Of a stretch of 64,000 bases of DNA, positions 23,006 through 34,129 are shown in pieces (within the stretch, counting starts at the first letter, position 1; every line of letters starts with the position of its first letter). A program made the translations under genes and the position numbers. The notes beneath the pieces are model-generated. The model was given only the letters and a program-made list of their open reading frames with translations. It was not told where the DNA came from and made no database searches. Source of the DNA: Salticus scenicus (lineage: Eukaryota > Arthropoda > Arachnida > Araneae > Salticidae); contig OZ005660.1 of NCBI GenBank assembly GCA_963930645.1, positions 197,489,427 through 197,553,426 on the forward strand, given 5' to 3'.

Positions 23006-23231
23006 CTGGGTGGAATAAGTTTTACGTGTACGAGAAAGGTTGTCATATTTGGCGCTGATATCAAAGTTCTCTTCTCCCTTTCCCCCTTTTTAAAAATCTT
23101 CTGTAAAGTTATCTTGAATAATGCAAAACCAGTTTCTTAAAAAATCCTGCATCTAGGCGGCGCTACTGTTCCTTCTTTGGCAAAACATTAAGGGATATTT
23201 AAATTTTGTGCGTATATGATAGCATTGTTTA

Positions 23232-23562
23232 GGCTGGGATTGCGGTGCCTCGCTCAACACTATCTTACGCACAAACTCTGTCTTAAGATGTAAACAAAAC
23301 GCAAGTCGTATTGCAGTGCTCACTATCTTACGACAACCTCAGAGCTATCTTACGTCGAATCGTAACTGGATGCGCGCGCAATCACAACATAACTCGCTCT
23401 GTGTCTCCCATTGGCTGGCTGTCTTTCTCTTACGAGGACACGCGGAGGACTTACGCTTGAGGCACCGCAATACCAAGTTAAGATCGTTCTTAACCACGCC
23501 CATCTACGCAAGTTCGTAACATTTAAGATAAGACTTAAGAACGCGGCACCGCAATCCCAGCC
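23232..23562. mobile_element. PIF/Harbinger-like MITE
   Basis: The ends are perfect inverted repeats, GGCTGGGATTGCGGTGCC and GGCACCGCAATCCCAGCC (18 bp), flanked by the 3-bp duplication TTA (23229-23231 and 23563-23565). A 3-bp TWA target duplication is the hallmark of PIF/Harbinger. A third, inverted partial copy (GAGGCACCGCAATACC) lies inside near 23458-23473. GC-richer than its surroundings; no transposase. Confidence 0.7.
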
Positions 23563-23611
23563 TTACTTCTTGTTTGAGGTTTTGTTTATTAATACTTAAT
23601 GTTTCCAAGGT

Positions 23612-23782
23612 ATGGAAAATGATAAAATTACTTGGCCTAAGCGACAAAGTCACAGCTTTGTTCCAGGATGCAGCAGTAGATATTCAAATTGCAAGAAAAA
23701 AATTTTGTACTTTAAAGGACCCAAAGATATTGAAATGCGAAAGAAATGGGAAAGATTAATTCCAAGAGCGAATAAAAGCTAA
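23612..23782 (+). pseudogene. THAP zinc-finger fragment (damaged)
   Basis: A 56-codon frame from ATG 23612 to TAA 23780-23782 encodes the N-terminal half of a THAP-type C2CH zinc finger. It shows SFVPGC near residues 15-20, FKGPKD near 34-39, and MRKKWERLIPR near 42-52 with the conserved Trp. THAP domains bind DNA and occur in host regulators and in P-element and other transposases. The first zinc-ligand Cys of the usual CxVPGC pattern is Ser here. The frame stops just before a consensus splice donor (TGTAAGT at 23783-23789), and no CxxH second half follows nearby. I read it as a relic or a single mutated exon. Too small to assign to a gene. Confidence 0.5.
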
Positions 23783-24813
23783 TGTAAGTTATATATGTAT
23801 ATATTTTCTTTGTTTCTATTTGTCAATTGTTTTTATTATGAACATATCAATAGTAGTATTTATATATTAGTTACAAGCTTGAATTTTAGTTGGGGAAATT
23901 GACTGATTATATTAAAGGCTTTCCCTTTGCAACACATTTTGAAATACTATTCTTTAAATTTAATTTAATCAGAAATAGATTACATATATTACATTCCGGT
24001 TATTATTGCATCAAGAACAGTTTTGTGACTGTGTTTCTGTACCAGCTTAATATCTAAAATATTTTTGTGTTGAATATTTTCTGTTTATTCTTGAATCTGT
24101 GTTAAGTCTAGTTAAGAATATAAATAATGTAAATTGTAGTACTTTATTCTTTGTACTGAATATTAAATGCTTTTTTCACCACTCTTAATTATAACATTTC
24201 TTTTGCAAATAGTACAATCAATTCTTTTCCAGCGTTTATATTTATATATATATGTGCGTGTCTATGTTATTCATGAATAAATAAAAAATAAATAAACTAT
24301 TTGACAATTGCATCTATTACTAATGGTTTTTTAATTACTTATTACTATTATTTTTTATTTATTGTATTACTATTCAAAAAGTATTTTAAATTTTAAAAGT
24401 AAACTTCATTTACATTTAAAGAAGTTTAAGTGTTTGTAATTTATTGTTTAATTTTCATTCTTCATGTTTTTAAGCTTCATTTTGTTGTATCAATTAATCA
24501 TATTGCTTTTCTAAATAAATTTGTATGTATGGCTTTTGAACTTATTTTATGCATATTTTTATACATAGCTTTTTTAATATTTAGTTATCACTAACCACGG
24601 AGTAATATTAATCGGAGTTGAAGGTCCAATGGGAGAAAGCTACGAAACTGTGATGTAAATTTTTGGTAAATATTGAGGGCGTCACTGGTCATTACTTCCT
24701 ACATCGACGCGGATATAGTGTTGTTTTCAATAGAATTTTGCTGGAGTACATTTTAAATTTTTTATTTTAAGCAATTTAATTTTCTTATAAGTTTTTAAAA
24801 CTGCATAATTCAG

Positions 24814-24931
24814 ATGTTTCAAATAAATGCTTCGTTCCTAGTTGTAAAACAGGCTATGATAGTGATAAGAAAAGAAAAAAAAAAGCCCCAGGAGAGAAAT
24901 AATGTCCGAGTTCGTGTTTTCTGCACCTAAA
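24814..24931 (+). pseudogene. Second THAP-like fragment (frameshifted)
   Basis: After a plausible splice acceptor (CATAATTCAG at 24804-24813) an ATG opens. In another phase, from 24825, the sequence reads KCFVPSCKTGYDSDKK, the start of a THAP zinc finger with both first-half cysteines. That frame stops at 24900-24902. A third phase then reads EFVFSAPK up to a possible donor (AAGTAAAT near 24930), matching the FxxP segment of the same domain. Frame changes within ~100 bp indicate decay. It lies 1.2 kb downstream of the first THAP fragment on the same strand. Confidence 0.4.
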
Positions 24932-24934
24932 GTA

Positions 24935-25863
24935 AATTCATTTTTTTTCTTTACAAAATTTCATCCATTCTCCTTCCTCCCAATTGTCTGTTTTAGCTAG
25001 CTTCGGTTCATAAGATTCGTCATTTTTTAAAAGCTCTCTTCCAAAGTAAAATTAGTATAAAATGGCTCTTAAAAAAACATGTTGGTTAGAATACTCTATT
25101 TAATGAAATTTGCTTTCAATCGAACTTTTTTCAGCTTGATATTATTTCTAAAAAAATAATTAAAACGAGACATTTCCCCATTGAATAACATTGCGGAAGC
25201 TGGAGAGAAGGAAGTATTGTACGCTGGCGCCATCTGTAAACATTATAAAACAACATCACAAAATTTCAGCGTTAGGTACCTTCTTCTCCTGTCTTTATCT
25301 ACATGTCACTAACTTATATAAAGTTAAATTATAGCCAAAAGGTTGATTTGATTACAATGTAATGAAAAACAACTTTGTTTACATAGCACTTTGGTTCCGG
25401 CGTTGCAGGAGAAACGATGTTTGCGCCCTCTGCTGATTTTCATTTACTTTCGAACGTAATCTCTTCGTCGAACGGTACACTATATATTTATACTCACTAT
25501 AACACAGTCTGTCAGACCACAACGGCGGATTCAGGAAGCTTTTTAGCATTCACATATAAGATACATTAACAACAGCATTTCCACATAAAAAGATTAATTT
25601 AAAATAATAATAATAATAAGGAAATAGAAATACTTATTTAGTTAGCATTCTCGTGAAAATCCAAGGACAATAGAAAATGTTATTTATTTTTGCTAAAATA
25701 AACAAAATCGTTAATCTGAGAAACGTATTTTTTAAATATTAATCACGATGTCCTTTAAAAACGACATAACTTATTTTTAGATATTGTCATTTCACTTAGT
25801 ATACATTGCATATTTAGATTTTTAGAACTTAATTTTACAACACTTATTTAAGAATGATATATA
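24935..25863. other. Intergenic stretch with two CTCF-like sites, no gene seen
   Basis: No open frame of note. A strong CTCF-like match lies on the minus strand at 25423-25436 (CAGCAGAGGGCGC preceded by T). GCTGGCGCCATCTGTAAAC near 25222-25241 is a weaker one. The occurrences are visible; binding is inference. Confidence 0.35.
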
Positions 25864-25865
25864 TA

Positions 25866-27292
25866 CACTGATGGAAAAAAAAATCCCAACACCAGGAAGG
25901 AGCTGTGCTAGATAAACGAAATTTGGTAGGCGTGTTTATACATCTGAAAGATGACGTCGATTCAAATTTCGAGCTACGCGCATGAGTGTGGCGCTTGTAG
26001 CGACACTATGAACATGCAAATGAGGTTTGCTTTAAATACGCGCTGTAAGTTTCGTGATCGTTATTTACAGTTGAGATTTGACGTAGTGGGTTAATATTAG
26101 TCAAGGATGCCTCTAAGAAGACGATGAAGCCATTATCAACAGCTCACTGAGTTTGAATGAGGTCGTGTAGTAGGGCTACGAGAAGGTCGGTTTTCTTTCC
26201 GCGATATTGCAGAAAGAATTGGCAGGAATGTATCCACTGTGCATGAGTGTTGGCAGCAGTGGTCAAGGGAAGGTACTGCCTCAAGAAGACCGGGTTCCGG
26301 GCGGCCACGTGGCACTACTGAGAGGGAAGACCGCCGTGTTCGGCGTATGGCTATGGCTAATCGTACTGCATCTGCAGCTGAAATTAGAGCTGCAGTTGGC
26401 ACCACAGTGACACAACGAAATGTTACAAATCGGTTACTTCAAGGACAGCTCCGAGCCAGACGCACTGTAGCGTGCATTCTACTGACTCCAAACCACTGCC
26501 GTTGGCGACGTGAGTGGTGTCAAGCTAGAGCTCATTGGAGGACGGAGTGGAGATCTGTTGTGTTTTCTGATGAAAGCCGGTTCTGCCTTGGTCGCAGTGA
26601 TAGCCGTATGTTGGTTAGAAGGAGGCCAGGTGAACGCCTGCTAGCGACCTGTCTGCGGCCTAGACACACAGGGCCTACTCCTGGAGTTATGGTTTGGGGA
26701 GCAATTTCGTATGACAGCAGGAGCACTCTCGTGGTTGTCCCACGTACCCTGACTGCAAATTTGTTGGTAATCTAGTGATACAACCTGTTGTGCTGCCATT
26801 CATGAACAGCATTCAAGGGGGTGTTTTCCAACAGGATAACGCTCGCCCTCATACCGCTGTTGTAACCCAACATGCTCTACAGAGTGCCGACATGTTGCCT
26901 TGGCCTGCTAGATCACCAGATCTTTCTCCAATCGAGCACGTATGGGACATCATTGGACGACAACTCCAGCGTCATCCACAACCAGCATTAACCGTCCCTG
27001 CATTGACCGCCCAAGTGCAACAAGCATGGAACTCCATCCCACAAACTGATATCCGACACCTGTACGACACAATGCATGCACGTTTGCATGCTTGCATTCA
27101 AAATTCTGGCGGTTACACCAGTTACTAATGTACCAACATTTCACATTTGAAATGGCTCTTCTCGCCAATGGCTCTACCTGTGATCTTGAAACTTTAATCA
27201 ATTAAGTATGTTACCTGGACAAATGTATTGCTGAAATTTCATTACTGTACAATAATTTTTTCTTGGTGTTGGGATTTTTTTTTCGATCAGTG
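25866..27292 (+). mobile_element. Tc1-like transposon, copy 1 (inactive)
   Basis: 1427 bp with ~28-bp terminal inverted repeats (outer end CACTGATGG, then poly-A and TCCCAACACCA) flanked by TA at 25864-25865 and 27293-27294. One transposase gene lies inside. A TTTAAATA box near 26030 lies ~75 bp upstream of the ATG. Copy 2 of the same family is at 54962-56387 in the opposite orientation. Confidence 0.92.
26107..27128 (+). pseudogene. Tc1-like transposase, copy 1 (stops and frameshift)
   Basis: 1022 bp against the 1023 expected for ~340 residues. It starts at ATG 26107 and ends at TAA 27126-27128. In-frame TGA codons lie at 26125-26127 and 26158-26160; the second is CGA in copy 2, consistent with CpG decay. 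A 1-bp deletion near 26765-26772 splits the frame. The N-terminus has the paired-like helix-turn-helix (FSFRDIAERIGRNVSTVHE) and an AT-hook-like GRPRGT. The catalytic residues survive: D in VVFSDESRF, D in QQDNARPHT, E in SPIEHVWD. I count 32 residues between the second Asp and the Glu, not the 34 of canonical Tc1. It would cut and paste the element at TA sites but cannot be translated in full. Confidence 0.92.
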
Positions 27293-27435
27293 TATATTTG
27301 TAACAAGAAGAAACAGAATGCAAAAAATAAACAGATGATTAAACTGCCACGATAACCTGCAAAAAACTAATTAGAATATTATATAACTATAATAAATATA
27401 ACTATTAATATTAAAAATCAAATTAAGAAAAAGTA

Positions 27436-28719
27436 TTAGGTTGTAACATATGAAATGTCCGATTTTCATAGTCTACTTAAAGAAAGAATATATTTTTACA
27501 GAACAAGTTTTATTAATCAAAATAGGAACCATTAGCTTCAATACACTTTTTTCAACGAGAAACAAGTTTTTTATGCCGGTATCATAAAATGTTGTCGTCC
27601 TGTAGGGAGGCAACAAATTCATTGAATGACGCTTCAGCATCCTTTGGATTTCTGAAGCATTTCTCCTGCAAGAAGTTATCGAGATGTTTGAAAAAGTGAA
27701 AATCTGTAGGTGAGAGGTCATGTGAATATGGTGGATGGTCTAAAACTTCATAGTTTAACATGTGCAGTTTCTGACGAGTGATCATTGAAACATGCGGTCT
27801 AGCGTTATCATGGAGAAGAATAGGGCCCTTCCTATTGACCAATTCTGGCTGTTTACGTGTAAGTTCCTGGTGCATTTCATCGATTTCTCTACAATATTTC
27901 TCCGCTGTAATGGTTTCGCCTGGTTTTAGAAAGCTATGGTGAATTAAACCAGCTGAGGACCACCAAACAGTCATCATAACCTTCTTTTGATGGAGTTTCG
28001 GCTTTGGGAAGTGTTGTGCAGCCTTGGCAACATCCAGCCACTGCGCTGAACGTTTACGATTGTCGTACAGAATCCACTTTTCGTCACAAGTTAAAATTCG
28101 ATTGAGAAAAGGATAATTTTGGTTGGGAAGAAGAAGGGCAGACGAGATTTTAAAACGTTTGCGCTTCTGATTCTCATTCAATTCATGCAGTACCCATTTA
28201 TCCAAATTTTTAACTTTGCCAATCAATTTTAGATGACGTGAAATGGTTGTAGGAGATACACCTAGTTTTTCTGCATAATCTCTAACAGTATTGCCTGGAT
28301 TTTTTTCAACTATTGCTCGTAAAACTTCATTGTCCACAACAGTCGCTGGTCTGCCCCGGTCTTCGTTTGTGAGACTTTCATCCCCAGTTTCGAACTTTGC
28401 ATACCAACGTCGAATGGTACGGTCATTTACAGAACCGTTTCCAAATGCAGCATTAATGTTTCGGGCAACTGCTGCAGCATTATGCTTACTTTTCCACTCA
28501 TACAAAAATAGTACTCTAAAATCTCTAGAATTCACCCTACGATTAAAGCTATAAACTTACCACCAAATCACAATATTTTTATTTGAAACACATCAGAGGA
28601 AAAATACAAGGTTTTAGCTTTAAAATGATACATAATTAACGACTGTATAAAAAAAGTTTATAAGGAACCAAATCTCAAAAATTTTACTGGTGAAAATCGG
28701 ACATTTCATATGTTCCTGA
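27436..28719 (-). mobile_element. mariner transposon
   Basis: 1284 bp bounded by inverted repeats that share AACATATGAAATGTCCGATT and the next bases TTTCA. The outermost bases are TTAGGTTGTA on the left and TCAGGA on the right, flanked by TA at 27434-27435 and 28720-28721. It lies only ~140 bp from Tc1-like copy 1. Size, TIR style and the DD34D transposase identify mariner. Confidence 0.93.
27582..28535 (-). CDS. mariner transposase, C-terminally truncated by frameshift
   Basis: 317 codons are open. There is no ATG: the likely start position reads GTG (28535-28533), preceded by an in-frame stop ~35 bp upstream, so the start codon appears mutated. The N-terminal helix-turn-helix pair is intact (NDRTIRRWYAKFETGDESL; VSPTTISRHLKLIGK). 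The catalytic Asp residues are in LTCDEKWILYDN, LLHDNARPHV and HDLSPTDFHFF, with exactly 34 residues between the second and third, giving DD34D. WVLHELN and YSHDLSPTD are the mariner signatures. The frame hits TGA just before the conserved FYDTGI segment. Two compensating indels in the last ~60 bp mean the normal ~25-residue C-terminus, ending near 27513, is out of frame. Probably inactive. Confidence 0.92.
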   Translation of the reverse strand: MNSRDFRVLFLYEWKSKHNAAAVARNINAAFGNGSVNDRTIRRWYAKFETGDESLTNEDRGRPATVVDNEVLRAIVEKNPGNTVRDYAEKLGVSPTTISRHLKLIGKVKNLDKWVLHELNENQKRKRFKISSALLLPNQNYPFLNRILTCDEKWILYDNRKRSAQWLDVAKAAQHFPKPKLHQKKVMMTVWWSSAGLIHHSFLKPGETITAEKYCREIDEMHQELTRKQPELVNRKGPILLHDNARPHVSMITRQKLHMLNYEVLDHPPYSHDLSPTDFHFFKHLDNFLQEKCFRNPKDAEASFNEFVASLQDDNIL

Positions 28720-28721
28720 TA

Positions 28722-30329
28722 TATAAATAATCTGACCAGTATAAGTTTAAGATGTAGGAACCACTGCCTGCAGCATTGCAGTGCAGTAGGTTTTATACAA
28801 AAGTTTATACTTCCATTTAATATTTACAAAATGAACTATATTAATTTTGTTCAATAAAATATATTCAGGTAATAGTTCTTATGCTTTTAAATATTTATTT
28901 TACAGAATTAAATTCTTAAAATAGTGGTTTCTCGCTTAGCATTTTCCCCCCATGAATTCCTGATTTTCAAAAAAGTTAAACTTTTACAGATAATTAATAA
29001 AATATTTAATATTTTTTTGGGGTGTTTAATAGAACCTTCCCATACAGTACACTAGGTTCCAGAGACGTCTCAAGTACATCGCAACGTCTTATCTTCATCA
29101 CATCAAAGTTCGTCTTAAAAAAAAAACATCTCTGAGATATCACGGTTGATTGTCTTGAGATGTACTGTTTGAGACATTTGAGAGCGCCAATTGCTGATCC
29201 CGCGCTTTTGCTAATCAAATCATGAACGGCGTCTATTTATATCCACAGACAATATCGACGAGCAGTCAGCGGATCCTGCAAAGCAAATGATTGGATCTTC
29301 CTGAAATTTCTGCAGTAAGTATTAATACGCTTCTTTGTTTTGTGTTTTTATTTTATACTATATTTTTATATTAATACCTAATATGAGTTAAAATACTATG
29401 CTTTTGTTCTTTTTTTGTACAGATGAAAAATTAAAAATATATCCATTACTCAAACATAATAGATTTTGTCATCAAAACTGTAGCATTTCATTTCAACATT
29501 TTGCCTTTCGTACAGTTTTAGCTTTTTTGTGTTTTTGCCAATCTCGTCTCTGTTTTATGCTTTAATATCAGAATTATTATATAACTGCTTGGTACATGAG
29601 AATATTTTCATAAACATATCTATTTGAAAAAAGTGTGCAGTATATATCAATAATTTAAGATATTAATATGGAACTGCGTTTTTTTTATTCATATGAAAAA
29701 AATCGGAAATTTTATTAGTTGCAATAAATAATTAATATATTTGGTTTTAATTTCAATTTTTAAGGGTTAAATTAAATTGCGAAAATATTTAAAAGTGTGT
29801 CAGAATTGGCTTCTTAGAAGCATTGCTCAGTGATTTAGTATTGCTCATTACTCCCCTTTTTAATTACTTTTTCATTTTGCACATGGGATGACACATCTCT
29901 TTTTCTGTTATTAAAATCGAAACAAAGTTTCACTGATTCTTAAATCACAAGTTAAGTACAAACGGCTTTTCATTCATGTGTCTGAAATCACAAGTACGGT
30001 TCTTGGTTCCTGAGTTTGAGTAATTTATCAGAGAACAAATGAAATGGAAAACGAAGTTGGGAATAAGCAAATTAAGAAAAATAAATCAACATTATTACTT
30101 ATTTATTTTAAGAATTTAATTAGCTTTTGAAAAAGCTAAAATATTGCCTAAGCATTTAGCTAAAATTCTAAAGAAATTTCTTTGTGTGTTAAATTGTAAT
30201 TATAATAAATTAATTAATTCTATATTTATTTACTTCCTAAATTTATGTTACTACTAGTTAATATTTCAAGATAGAATTTATTCTCTACGTTATATTTATT
30301 TCAATGGAAAATTTTACTTTTTTTTTCTT
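28722..30329. other. AT-rich stretch, no gene seen
   Basis: A GC-richer patch at 29035-29235 has several GACGTCT/GAGATGT motifs and a short antisense open frame with no recognisable homology. The rest is AT-rich and non-coding. Confidence 0.55.
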
Positions 30330-30333
30330 TTAA

Positions 30334-31071
30334 GGGAACTCGGACGTTCTCGACAACGAAAAAGTAGTTAAAATTGCAGTTTGAAATAAAGGGTTTTACC
30401 CAAGTAAAAGTTATATTTGATTTAAAATATTATACATATAAACAGAACATAATATTTTCATTATAAAACACTAAAGAAATCCTTTTAATTTCAAGTATTT
30501 ATTTTTTAATAGCAAATCGAATATGAGCTCTGATGCAATTGTCTGTAAATACATAACCACAAATCGGTACGCTCAGAAAAAAAAGTTTTGCATAAAATCA
30601 CATAAAAATTATCAAAATACATGAGGAGAGGTTCAATAATTATAGTGAACATATTTTTATTTTAATATACACAAAATAGAAATAATAATAAAAAAAATTA
30701 AATGCTATATAACTTGAAATTCTATAAATTATGATTTCTTTTAACATAAACAGCACCCCCCTAAAAAAACTGGTGCCCACAAATAAATAAAAATATGTTT
30801 AATAGATGAAAAATGCTTAAAAATATTATATCACAAAATTGCAGATTTGTGTGATGCATAGAATTTTATACGAGCGTACCTAAATATGGAAAAAACATGT
30901 TTTGAGAAAAATGCAAAAAACTTTGTTTACGTTTTTAAACGTTAATAGTTAAGCTTTCGGCAGTTCAAACCTATACATGTTATATATTTTCGGAATCAGT
31001 GAAATGTCTCCTATTTTTTTAGGCTAAAATTGAAAAATCGATTTTTTGAAGGTTAAAACGTCCCAGTTCCC
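30334..31071. mobile_element. TTAA-flanked non-autonomous TIR element
   Basis: The left end GGGAACTCGGACGTT and the inverted right end GGGAACTGGGACGTT match at 14 of 15 bases, and both are flanked by TTAA (30330-30333 and 31072-31075). TTAA duplication is the mark of piggyBac and Kolobok; GGG rather than CCC at the outer end leaves the choice open. The 738-bp interior is AT-rich and non-coding. Confidence 0.7.
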
Positions 31072-31074
31072 TTA

Positions 31075-31075
<1 letters not shown>

Positions 31076-31105
<30 letters not shown>

Positions 31106-31954
31106 ACTCTAAAAGAATAATAATCATAAACATAGCTATAATATTGACTCTTATTTAAATTTTCGTAAATTTATTAAAATAAGTATGACTTTACTGCATT
31201 TTCAAACATTTCTTAATGCATGTTACACAATAGTTTAAAAATACTAAGGAATAATTTTTTGTGCTATTTTAACTTTCGTACTAACATTAAAAATTTGTCG
31301 GGCCAAATGTGAAGAATTGTTTCCTGATTAAAAGTATTAAGTTGTAGAGTGTGATCCAAACTTAGTACGATTATTTCTTTCAGACAGCAAGTTTGCGTTG
31401 TCGCCATTTATTGTATTACACCTTGAATAAATATATGCAAGCATTTTTCTGTTTTATTTAAAATATATAAAGCTGAAAATCTGTCATTGTATGTATCTGG
31501 ATTATACGATTTTGTCAAAAATTTTCAAACTTATTAATGAGGATAAAATCTAGCTAACGCCATATTTTCAGTTCATTCGGATAATTGATTCAAAAAATAT
31601 TAAGTAAAAATCCCATTTTAATTTTAAAATTATTTTGCAAAAATTGATGACAAAAATAATTAAATAAGTGAATATACTTTTTTTTTTAGGTCAATAAATA
31701 AATAAAAAATGCACAAAGATTCTCTTTTTTTTTAATTAAAATCCAATTGAGAAAAATCGTCCCAAAGAAATGAAACAGTTTCAGTTTAGAACTCCTTTAC
31801 GAAATTTTAAATTTAGCATTGAATTAGTTCGAACGTTTCTTGCCAAGGTCTTTATTGACGCAATTGCAATAGCCATTTTATTTCATCGTCAAAATGACAA
31901 TAAAAATTTAAAAGCCGCCAAGGGGCTGATAAGTTTAAGCTATGTCAAAGTACT
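31076..31954. other. AT-rich stretch, no gene seen
   Basis: Begins with a long poly-A (31079-31103). No supported gene; the 67-codon plus frame at 31770-31973 has no recognisable homology. Confidence 0.55.
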
Positions 31955-32160
31955 TTTAAGAAATGGATGCTAATAACCGATGCTAGGGAGGGAAATACAA
32001 TTATTGCATAATAAGAAATCACCACAGAACTGGCGTTTTAAAGTAATAAGTACAACACTTTGAATAAGCACCATAAAATGCAATAGACTCGCGCAGTTTA
32101 ACTCAGGCGAGTTTATTGCATTTCATGGTGTTTATTCTTATTAGTTACTGCATGCCTTTA
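31955..32160. repeat. Fold-back repeat, copy 1
   Basis: Arms at 32062-32092 and 32107-32137 pair over 31 bp with three mismatches around a 14-nt loop. The core reads GAATAAGCACCATAAAATGC. A related copy lies at 49395-49560, where the same AAAAGTAATAAGT and GAATAAACACTATAAA segments occur. Confidence 0.65.
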
Positions 32161-32744
32161 TATGGAAGAATAGGTTAAAATAAATCCTATCGTACTAAAT
32201 TGTATCCTGTTTACAAAGAATGTAACCAGTACATTTTTTTACAAAATACTTTTTTTTTTTTTTTTTTTTTTTTTTGTTTGTGTGTGTGTGTGTGTGTGTA
32301 ATTAGTAATTTTTCCCTCTGGCTTTTTCAAACTAGAAAGTAAAACAACGAATTTTGCATATTTTTTGTTTAGGATGTTTGTAGTCACTGAATTTGATGAG
32401 GGATTGCAGGCAGTATCTAGTATCTTTAATTTGAATAAAGAAGATAAATAAAAAAAATTTCAGCCCAGTAGATATGCAGGTAAGTAATCTTGTAACATTT
32501 TTTTAACTTGAGGAGTCATTCTTATCGTTTTAGTTTCCATTGCGAGATTTGCTACTAGAATAGCACAGTTTTATGATGTTTAAAAGTACCTTGATTTTTT
32601 TTAAAGACAAGTATTATAGAGCTTGATTTTTTAACACGCTTTTATTAGCTTCACCTGTATGTATGTATTTTTGTATGTATGTTTGTAACTTCTCCGGGAG
32701 CAAACAAAAAATTTATATTGTGAAAAGAATACATTCCCTACGTG

Positions 32745-32815
32745 AACTATGTGGCGTTGAGGTAAGGCGCCGCGCTACGAACCTAAAGGTCCAGCGTTCG
32801 AACCCCGTCAGGGGA
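32745..32815 (+). repeat. tRNA-like sequence (SINE head or pseudo-tRNA)
   Basis: A box A-like segment (TGGCGTTGAGGTAAGGC, 32752-32768) and a box B-like segment (GCGTTCGAACCCC, 32794-32806) have tRNA-like spacing. The anticodon-loop-like CTACGAA resembles tRNA-Arg(ACG). The acceptor and T stems do not pair, so it is not a functional tRNA. Confidence 0.4.
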
Positions 32816-33475
32816 GATTTTTTTTAAAATGGTTTTTGTTTAATTCTAAGTTATTTTAATTAAAGATTTTAATGTAAATATTATGGTGTGTCACTCACGC
32901 GATTTTCTCTTACCCTGCATTTTAATACTAAAATAGATATTTTGTGCTTTTTAGTTCACATTTCTATAAAAGCGTGTTCTTTAATTTTTTAAAACTATAA
33001 TATTATTATTATTATTTTTTTAACTTATTTTGGTAAATGTGTTTTTAGTTTGTATAATAAATACTTAATTTTCCATATTCAGATATTAAAATAATTATGC
33101 CAAAAATTAGAGTTAGCATACTATACAAGATTTTTCTATGTGTTTCCCTTTAATTTGTAAATTTACTTTTAAAATTTAGTCATGTTATGCTAAAAGAATT
33201 ATTACGTATTACACATGAAACAAATTTGAAATGGAAAAGTAATTTATAATTGTATTTAAAACTGTCACATTGTCTAATTATATGCATTAAAAGCTTAGTA
33301 TGGTATGGGGAATTAATTTCTGACCATCTTTCTTTAACATGGTAAAATATTATAACAAAGCACTTCCTTTAATCATATTAATTTAAAAAAATGTTTTCCC
33401 TTCATAATTCGTAGCCCTCTGTATATTTTCTAAACATTACGTATGCACCACATTGTGCACTTAAATATACGAAGT

Positions 33476-33572
33476 GTCTATTGCTACGGCAGCCGGAACA
33501 ATATTATTGTTACGGCAGTCACCAATGAATCTTTATCGCTCCCACTAAGAACGACTCTTTTGTGAATCAATC
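33476..33572 (+). repeat. Dispersed repeat with a 23-nt palindrome
   Basis: CTATTGCTACGGCA is followed by a palindrome (33493-33515, one mismatch) centred on AACAATATTATTGTT and then ACGGCAGT. The same block occurs inverted at 51113-51170, where the palindrome is perfect. Confidence 0.6.
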
Positions 33573-33714
33573 TCGTAGCACACATGTTGACATTCACGAC
33601 GCCATTTTTATATTTATTATTTTAAATGATCGCTTTACTATATCCTTGCTTTTTGTTGAATGCGGCATTTTAATTTATTTTTTGAGCTAGTGTGTTCGGG
33701 AAAAAATGTTGAAA

Positions 33715-33995
33715 TCAATGTGGGAGATTTATTTCCCTCATATAATGATTTCGGAACGGGATTTCGATCAGAAAATAATTGAACCATGGATCTGTGATAA
33801 TTTAAAATACAATCGATTTATTTTGCAAAACATAAAATTTACTTTTTTTTTTTTTTTTTTTTTGTATAATCTGCGTTATACTTCTCTGGGATGAAAATTG
33901 TTTGCATAATTTTTTATAGATTATTTGTATTGTGTGAATTTTTATAGGAAAATGAACATAATTTTGTCATGGCCGCAACATACTAGTTTTTTCTT
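33715..33995 (-). repeat. Hairpin-tailed repeat family X, 5' fragment (copy X1)
   Basis: On the minus strand it begins CTAGTATGTTGCGGCCATGA, then follows family X through GCAAACAATTTTCATCCCAG and ATCACAGATCCATGGTTCAA. Compare GATCTATAGTTCAATC in X2. Only the 5' third is present. Confidence 0.55.
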
Positions 33996-34129
33996 ATATC
34001 TTTTATTTGTTTTGTACCATAGTAGAATTTGTGCTTATTCAAATATTAATTGTTATAATAAATGTAATTAATCTTTTTTAATATTGCTGTGGAAGATTTA
34101 AAACATTTGCTTTAATTTACATGATGGGT

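Noticed and set aside
26136..27201. Minus-strand open frames over Tc1 copy 1, and the mirror set over copy 2
   Set aside because: Antisense to the transposase; the same shadows appear in both copies because the sequence is the same.
32745..32815. Functional tRNA-Arg gene
   Set aside because: Box A and box B are present, but acceptor and T stems do not pair; kept only as a tRNA-like repeat.
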